Origin: Asaia prunellae JCM 25354
GTDB lineage: Bacteria > Pseudomonadota > Alphaproteobacteria > Acetobacterales > Acetobacteraceae
NCBI RefSeq assembly: GCF_000613885.1
Contig: NZ_BAJV01000017.1
Span: 1-64,000, forward strand
Reading direction: 5' to 3'
DNA length: 64,000 nt
This document shows, piece by piece, positions 59,381 to 64,000 of the stretch. A model generated the notes under the pieces. That model was not told the origin of the DNA. It made no database searches and saw nothing but the letters and a program-made list of their open reading frames with translations. Position 1 is the stretch's first letter, and every line of letters begins with the position of its first letter. The position numbers were made by a program, and so were the translations under genes.

Positions 59381-60355
59381 ATGCCGCTGCTATTGCAGAG
59401 CTATGATATTGCCGGTCTGTCGCCCCGGGCGGGGGTCGAGTTCTGGCACGACATTGTCTGCCGGTCCTTTGTGCCGCTGGAGTGCAAGCCGCAGCAGACC
59501 GGATTCCAGGGGGCGGTCACGCGTCTCGCCCTTGATCGCTGCAGCATTTCGACCGTGCGTTCAAGCGCGCAATCCGTTTCACGCACACGTCGTCTGATCA
59601 GTGCCTCCGGCGAGGCGCATTACTTGCTGGGGCTTGGGATCAGCGGCAGGGGGCAGGTCATGCAGGATGGGCGTGAGGCGGTTGTCATGCCAGGCACATT
59701 CGCACTCTACCATACCGACAGACCCTATACGCTGCGTTTTGACAGAGATTTCGAGCAGATCATTTTCATGCTGCCTACCGAGGCGCTGAATGCCCGCTTT
59801 GGCCATGCGGAATATCACACCGCGACACTGATCGATGCATCCAATCCCCTGACAGAACTGACACGTCATTTCCTGACCGGGCTGATGGCCACGACACGTC
59901 CCATGCCAGATATGCTGGTATCGAAACTCACGGCTCAGGCTGCCGAGCTGGTTGCAACCATGCTGATCGCCTCTGGCACCCGCTCAGCCGCGCCCACATC
60001 GCATCGCATGACCATGGGGCTACAGATACGCAACGCCATAGAGACGCGTCTGCGTGACCCTGATCTCAACCGCAGATCGCTCGCCGGGCAGTTTCGCATC
60101 TCAACGCGCTATCTTGATGATCTCTTTGCCGATGAGAGGATGGGGGTGGCGGAATATATCCTGAAGCGCCGTCTGGACTGGGCACGTGATGCATTGTCTG
60201 ATTCGAGCCGTGATCGTTACCAGATCGGCGAAATTGCGCGCATGAGCGGGTTTGTGAGCCAGGCTCATTTCAGCCGGGTATTCGCGGCGGCCTTTGGTTG
60301 CGCACCGCGAGAGTACCGCAACAGCCGTCATGAGAGGCTCGTTCTGCCCGAGTAG
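59381..60355 (+). CDS. AraC-family regulator (NitR/FeaR-type)
   Basis: The 324-residue protein has an N-terminal sensing domain (VEFWHDIVCRSFVPLECKP, MPGTFALYHTDRPYTLRFDRDFEQIIFMLP) as found in FeaR/NitR-type members. The C-terminal AraC DNA-binding domain has two helix-turn-helices (NRRSLAGQFRISTRYLDDLF and YQIGEIARMSGFVSQAHFSRVFAAAFGCAPREYR). NitR controls nitrilase genes in other bacteria. Its position directly upstream of a nitrilase gene, with shared operator-like sequences, supports the same role here. Confidence 0.87.
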   Translation: MPLLLQSYDIAGLSPRAGVEFWHDIVCRSFVPLECKPQQTGFQGAVTRLALDRCSISTVRSSAQSVSRTRRLISASGEAHYLLGLGISGRGQVMQDGREAVVMPGTFALYHTDRPYTLRFDRDFEQIIFMLPTEALNARFGHAEYHTATLIDASNPLTELTRHFLTGLMATTRPMPDMLVSKLTAQAAELVATMLIASGTRSAAPTSHRMTMGLQIRNAIETRLRDPDLNRRSLAGQFRISTRYLDDLFADERMGVAEYILKRRLDWARDALSDSSRDRYQIGEIARMSGFVSQAHFSRVFAAAFGCAPREYRNSRHERLVLPE

Positions 60356-60414
60356 AAGACGTCTTGTGCAGGAAAAGAGAAAGGCATGTTTTGCCTCTCT
60401 CCCAGACAAGACAG

Positions 60415-60450
60415 GGATTTGTTCCGATCTAAGATCGATTCTGTTCCGGG
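60415..60450. promoter_or_regulatory. Direct repeat upstream of the nitrilase gene, candidate regulator sites
   Basis: GATTTGTTCCG (60416-60426) and GATTCTGTTCCG (60437-60448) lie about 22 bp, or two helical turns, apart. They end about 44 bp before the nitrilase start. Both contain TGTTCC, as does the half-site in the araC upstream region. Tandem sites two turns apart fit AraC-family activators. Confidence 0.45.
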
Positions 60451-60491
60451 CAGTTTCAGCCCGATCAGATATCCATGGACGGAGCAGAGAC

Positions 60492-61520
60492 ATGAGCCTC
60501 AAGCACCCCCGATACAAGGTCGCTGTCGTGCAGGCAGCCCCGGTCTTTCTCGATCTCGATGCCACTATCGACAAGACGATTGCCCTGATCAGGGAGGCCG
60601 CCGCCTCGGGTGCTGCGTTGATTGCCTTTCCTGAAACCTTCATTCCCGGTTATCCGTGGCATATCTGGCTCGACAGCCCGGCCTGGTCGATTGGCAAGGG
60701 TTTCACCAGCCGTTATTTTGACAATTCGCTTGCCTATGACAGCCCCGAGGCTGACCGTTTGCGCAAGGCGGTGAGAGAGGCAGGTATCACAGCCGTGCTG
60801 GGACTATCGGAGCGTTACGAAGGATCGCTCTATATCGCCCAGTGGATTCTCGGGCCTGCCGGCGAGACCGTCGCTACCCGACGCAAGCTGCGTGTGACCC
60901 ATGTCGAGCGCACTGTTTATGGTGAGGGCGATGGGAGCGATCTGGCAGTACATGATTTGCCGGGTCTGGGGCGTGTGGGCGCGCTCTGTTGCTGGGAGCA
61001 TATCCAGCCTCTGACAAAATACGCGATGTATGCCCAGAACGAGCAGGTCCATATTGGTGCCTGGCCAAGCTTTTCGCTTTACGAGCCTTTTGCCTACGCG
61101 CTGAGCGCCGAGGTCAACACGGCAGCGTCTCGTGTCTATGCGGTAGAAGGGGGGTGTTTCGTTCTGGCCCCTTGCGCGATCGTTTCCGAAGAGATGCTCG
61201 ATATTCTCTGTGATACGCCGAACAAGCGCGAACTGCTGCGCGCCGGTGGGGCCGCTGCGCGTATCTTCGGGCCAGACGGACGCGAACTGGCGGCATCACT
61301 CGCTCCTGATGAGGAAGGTCTGCTTTACGCCGAGATCGACCTGGCGGCCATTCCTGTCGCCAAGGCGTCTGCCGATCCGGTCGGGCATTATTCCCGTCCT
61401 GATGTGACCCGCCTGTTGTTCAATCCGACAAAAGCCCGGCGTGTGGAATATGTTCGGTCAGGCGAGCCTGAATCCGTGGAAAACACGTCATTTTCTTTTC
61501 CGCTCTCCGGCGAGGTCTGA
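60492..61520 (+). CDS. Nitrilase
   Basis: Nitrilase hydrolyses nitriles to carboxylic acids and ammonia. The 342-residue protein has the catalytic triad: Glu in IAFPETFIPGYPWHIWLDSP, Lys in TRRKLRVTHVERTVYGEGDG, and Cys in GALCCWEHIQPLTKYAMYAQNEQ. The WHIWLD and HIGAWPSFS blocks are typical of arylacetonitrilase or aromatic nitrilase groups. The start at 60492 follows a GGAG (60480-60483). The aldoxime dehydratase gene begins 4 bp after its stop, giving the aldoxime to nitrile to acid pathway. Confidence 0.93.
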   Translation: MSLKHPRYKVAVVQAAPVFLDLDATIDKTIALIREAAASGAALIAFPETFIPGYPWHIWLDSPAWSIGKGFTSRYFDNSLAYDSPEADRLRKAVREAGITAVLGLSERYEGSLYIAQWILGPAGETVATRRKLRVTHVERTVYGEGDGSDLAVHDLPGLGRVGALCCWEHIQPLTKYAMYAQNEQVHIGAWPSFSLYEPFAYALSAEVNTAASRVYAVEGGCFVLAPCAIVSEEMLDILCDTPNKRELLRAGGAAARIFGPDGRELAASLAPDEEGLLYAEIDLAAIPVAKASADPVGHYSRPDVTRLLFNPTKARRVEYVRSGEPESVENTSFSFPLSGEV

Positions 61521-61524
61521 CCCC

Positions 61525-62568
61525 ATGGAAAGCGCCATTGCCCCTCATCTCCGTTGTCCGCGATCACGCGAGCGGCGTATTGCCGAAGACTATCAGCCGC
61601 CTTTTCCGGCCTGGACGGCTCGAGGCAATACAGGGTCTTCACAGGTCGTCATGGGCTATTTCGGGGTACAGTGGCGCGGCACCGCTCAGGCGGAAAAGGC
61701 TGGGGCGGTTCTGGACACGCTCGTAGCCAGGCTTGGTGAAAGAGAGGCCGCGCGGAATATCGAGCGTGCTGTTTTTGTTGATGGTGCTGGCTGGGATAAT
61801 AAGGTGGCCATTGGCTATTGGCCGGATCCGACCGCCTATCAATACTGGTGGCAACAGCATCAGGCATGGTGGGCCGACCCGGCGCGAGAATGCGAAGAGA
61901 TCGGGCTGTACCGTGAGATCTATCTTCCACGCAGTACGCATTTCGAGACGTTGTTCAGTGCCTCTGATCGTCTCGAAGGGATCGGTGTCATGCTGGGGGA
62001 GAGAAGTGTCGAGCCAATCCAGGAGCACGGTTATTGGGGCGGCATGCGCGATCGGCTGCCCGCCAGTCAGACAGAGAATCTCGTCTCATCCGGAACAAGA
62101 AGGATTATGGTGGAGACAGCCCGGCGACGCCGTGTGATCAGTCATGAGGGGGTGGCGCTGATTCGCTCAGGTCAGGACTGGTCAGATGTCCAGGGTGAGG
62201 AACTGACTCTCTATCTGGAGCGCATCGAACCGACTCTGAATGCCGGCATGGATTTCCTGCGGGATGAAGGGCAATCCGTCGGGTGCTACTTCAATCGCTA
62301 TATGCAGGTCAGTACGGCCAATAGCGGCAAGCCCTCTCGCAGCTTCGGCATGAGCGCTTGGCGCGATCTGGCCGCCATGGAGAATTGGGCCGAGCATCAC
62401 CCGACCCACAAGGCCATTTTCGGCGACTTTCTTCAGGTGGCGCATGCATTGCAGGGGCGGCTCGATCTGCGCCTTTTTCATGAGGTCGCCGTGTTGCAGG
62501 CCGAGGCCCAGATTCTCGAGTATATTAGCTGTCATGATCAGACCGGCATGCTGAATGGCGCGGTCTGA
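61525..62568 (+). CDS. Aldoxime dehydratase (phenylacetaldoxime dehydratase family)
   Basis: This haem enzyme dehydrates aldoximes to nitriles. The 347-residue protein reads MESAIAPHLRCPRSRERR, QPPFPAWTA, MGYFGVQWRG and GYWPDPTAYQYWWQQHQAWW. The later part has HGYWGGMRDRLPAS and SVGCYFNRYMQVSTANSGKPSRSFGMSAWRDLAAMENWAEHHPTHKAIFGDF, with the conserved His of the haem pocket. The family is rare, which makes the assignment firm. The start at 61525 lies 4 bp after the nitrilase stop, so the two are translationally close. Confidence 0.92.
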   Translation: MESAIAPHLRCPRSRERRIAEDYQPPFPAWTARGNTGSSQVVMGYFGVQWRGTAQAEKAGAVLDTLVARLGEREAARNIERAVFVDGAGWDNKVAIGYWPDPTAYQYWWQQHQAWWADPARECEEIGLYREIYLPRSTHFETLFSASDRLEGIGVMLGERSVEPIQEHGYWGGMRDRLPASQTENLVSSGTRRIMVETARRRRVISHEGVALIRSGQDWSDVQGEELTLYLERIEPTLNAGMDFLRDEGQSVGCYFNRYMQVSTANSGKPSRSFGMSAWRDLAAMENWAEHHPTHKAIFGDFLQVAHALQGRLDLRLFHEVAVLQAEAQILEYISCHDQTGMLNGAV

Positions 62569-62576
62569 TCGGGATG

Positions 62577-62608
62577 CGCGAGGAGGGGGGGGCGGGCGTC
62601 CCCTCGCG
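62577..62608. terminator. Hairpin after the aldoxime dehydratase gene
   Basis: CGCGAGG (62577-62583) pairs with CCTCGCG (62602-62608) around a G-rich loop, directly before the stop of the convergent nitroreductase gene. It likely ends the nitrilase transcript. Confidence 0.5.
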
Positions 62609-63454
62609 TTATTTCAGGCGGAAACCGAGTGCTCTGAGCGAGGCGAGCATGGTGTCGCGCCCATGCAGCCCTGCCTTGGTGGCAATGCGTCTGACCATGG
62701 TTTCTGACCAGCGTCGGGGCGGTAACCCTTGTTCTTTCTGAAACGCATCATCGAGCGCGTCATAGGAAGCAATGCATTCAGCCTCTGTGCTGGCATCATA
62801 ATGCTCGCGATGCAGCACGGCCTGCTGCGGCAGGCGAGGCTTGATGCTGGCGGGCTTTTCCGGGTCAGGATAACCGACGCAAAGGCCGAACAGGCCGACA
62901 CAGCTTTCAGGCAAGGTCAGCTTTCGGGCAATCTCCTCAGGATGATTGCGCAGGCCACCAATATAGACGGTGCCAAGCCCCGCGGCCTCAAGCGTGCTGA
63001 CAGCATTCTGGGCCGCAAGGGCGGTATCGATCGTGGCAATCAGGAAGGATTCTGCATAGTCGAGCGCTTCATGGGTTTCGCCAGCGCGCGTTGCCAGTCG
63101 CTGCAGACGCGAGAGATCGGCAACCCAGACGAGAAAGACCGGTGCTGTCGCGATATGCTCCTGATTGCCGCAAAGTGCGGCAAAATGCGCACGGCGCACC
63201 GGGTCTTCAACGGCGATGACACTCCAGCATTGCAGATTGCTGGAGCTTGCCGCTGACTGGGCGGCAGCGATGGCGGCTTCGATGGTGCCCTCGGGAAGCG
63301 CATCCGACAGATAGGCCCTCACCGAGCGATGGGAAAGAAGAGAGGTAAAAACGGCGCTCTGACTGACCGGGTTATCGGCCAGCGCTCCGGTCAGAGCCTC
63401 GGGGAGAGGCGTGCGATAGCGCTGTTCCCATAGGGAGGAGAGGCAATCTGTCAT
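62609..63454 (-). CDS. NfsA-type nitroreductase / NADPH-dependent oxidoreductase
   Basis: The 281-residue flavoprotein has LLSHRSVRAYLSDALPEGTIEAAIAAAQSAASSSNLQCWSVIAVED, IDTALAAQNAVSTLEAAGLGTVYIGGLRNHPEEIARKLTLP and LFGLCVGYPDPEKPASIKPRLPQQAVLHRE, the FMN-binding pattern of NfsA/FrxA enzymes. The ATG at 63454 is preferred over 63469. It converges on the nitrilase operon and could act on related nitro or oxime compounds, but that is only inference. Confidence 0.88.
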   Translation of the reverse strand: MTDCLSSLWEQRYRTPLPEALTGALADNPVSQSAVFTSLLSHRSVRAYLSDALPEGTIEAAIAAAQSAASSSNLQCWSVIAVEDPVRRAHFAALCGNQEHIATAPVFLVWVADLSRLQRLATRAGETHEALDYAESFLIATIDTALAAQNAVSTLEAAGLGTVYIGGLRNHPEEIARKLTLPESCVGLFGLCVGYPDPEKPASIKPRLPQQAVLHREHYDASTEAECIASYDALDDAFQKEQGLPPRRWSETMVRRIATKAGLHGRDTMLASLRALGFRLK

Positions 63455-63546
63455 GGCTGGGCTCCGCATGAGGGGGCTTGCCGGAAAAAGGCGGTCCGGT
63501 CTTTGCCGCAGGGCTCGACTGTCAACCGCCTTTGAGTGCGCAGGCC

Positions 63547-64000
63547 TCAGGCCGGGTAGGTTAGAAGCGAATGCAGCGGCACGTCCAGCTTGTCGCGTCC
63601 GCCAAGACCGTCGAGTTCGACCAGTACCGAGGTGCCAACCACTTCGGCGCCCACATTCTGCAGCAGCTTGATCGAGGCAGAGAGTGTACCGCCTGTCGCC
63701 AGCAGATCGTCGAGTACGACCACGCGCTGGCCGGGCTTGATGGCATCGGCCTGGATATGCAGTTCGTCCTGACCGTATTCGAGGCCGTATTTCAGCGAGA
63801 TGGTCTTTCCTGGCAGCTTGCCTGGCTTGCGCAGCATGATGAAGCCGCAGCCAAGACGCATGGCGACAGGGGCCGCCGTCAGAAAGCCGCGGCTCTCGAT
63901 TCCGGCCAGAAGATCGGGCTGCCAGGGCGCGATGGCGCGCGCCAGACGAGCGGTGGCGATCTGCCAGGCATCGGCATTACGGATCAGGGTCGAGATGTCA
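63547..64000 (-). CDS. apt: Adenine phosphoribosyltransferase (5' end outside window)
   Basis: Apt salvages adenine with PRPP. The visible 151 residues include [53 protein letters not shown] and the PRPP-binding motif [14 protein letters not shown]. They end at LLTYPA. The frame stays open to the window edge ([19 protein letters not shown]), so about 20 N-terminal residues are missing. Confidence 0.93.
   Translation of the reverse strand, partial: DISTLIRNADAWQIATARLARAIAPWQPDLLAGIESRGFLTAAPVAMRLGCGFIMLRKPGKLPGKTISLKYGLEYGQDELHIQADAIKPGQRVVVLDDLLATGGTLSASIKLLQNVGAEVVGTSVLVELDGLGGRDKLDVPLHSLLTYPA

Overview
The window looks like a chromosomal segment of an acetic acid bacterium (Acetobacteraceae, Alphaproteobacteria). 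Supporting features are the hopanoid-type RND transporter HpnN, an OprB sugar porin, separate b' and b subunits in the ATP synthase F0 operon, the short alphaproteobacterial HPr kinase beside RapZ and a reduced PTS, and a moderately high GC content. The genus cannot be fixed from the sequence alone. The content is mostly housekeeping and metabolic genes. I saw no insertion sequence, prophage or CRISPR array.

Layout. 1-4.7 kb: edge of a secreted glycine-rich repeat protein, DciA-like protein, mutY, an unrecognised gene, photolyase and an entericidin-like lipoprotein. 4.9-8.6 kb: FMN riboswitch and the riboflavin operon ribD-ribE-ribBA-ribH. 8.7-13.5 kb: hpnN, an OprB porin and an AIM24-family protein. 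13.5-17.9 kb: cysE and ubiH-like on the minus strand, glnK-amtB on the plus strand. 18-22.1 kb: SorC regulator with a clear palindromic operator, a transaldolase-like gene, a PfkB kinase and a periplasmic nucleoside hydrolase. 22.4-25.9 kb: tRNA-Tyr, rlmB-like, an alcohol dehydrogenase-family gene, a sulfotransferase and a DUF3597 gene. 26-30.5 kb: hprK-rapZ-EIIA(Man)-HPr-EI, a regulatory PTS without visible EIIB/EIIC, and a RidA-like gene. 30.7-36.9 kb: M61 peptidase, PutA with an unusual aldehyde dehydrogenase active site, and a small monooxygenase. 37-41.8 kb: tandem glycine riboswitch and gcvT-gcvH-gcvP. 41.9-48.5 kb: YbaK-like deacylase, TonB-like protein, AlkA-like glycosylase, M20 peptidase, alpha/beta hydrolase and a ClC channel. 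48.6-53.7 kb: F0 genes atpI-atpB-atpE-atpF'-atpF, followed by a GT2 and an ArnT-like transferase. 54-58.2 kb: DUF2721 protein, exported creatininase-family protein, beta-propeller protein and an LldD-type dehydrogenase. 58.3-63.5 kb: an aldoxime-nitrile cluster (outer-membrane protein, AraC regulator, nitrilase, aldoxime dehydratase), then a nitroreductase and partial apt.

A dominant property of the sequence is that about 25 frame breaks split about 20 otherwise intact, conserved genes, including riboflavin and ATP synthase genes. Nearly all behave as the loss of one or two bases in short runs, so I read them as sequence errors and annotate each gene as one CDS. The most interesting biology is the aldoxime-nitrile cluster with a repeated candidate operator (TTGTTCC), the PutA whose P5C dehydrogenase half lacks the usual Cys and Glu, the poly-C tract at the EIIA/HPr junction, and the neighbouring creatininase, beta-propeller and LldD genes.
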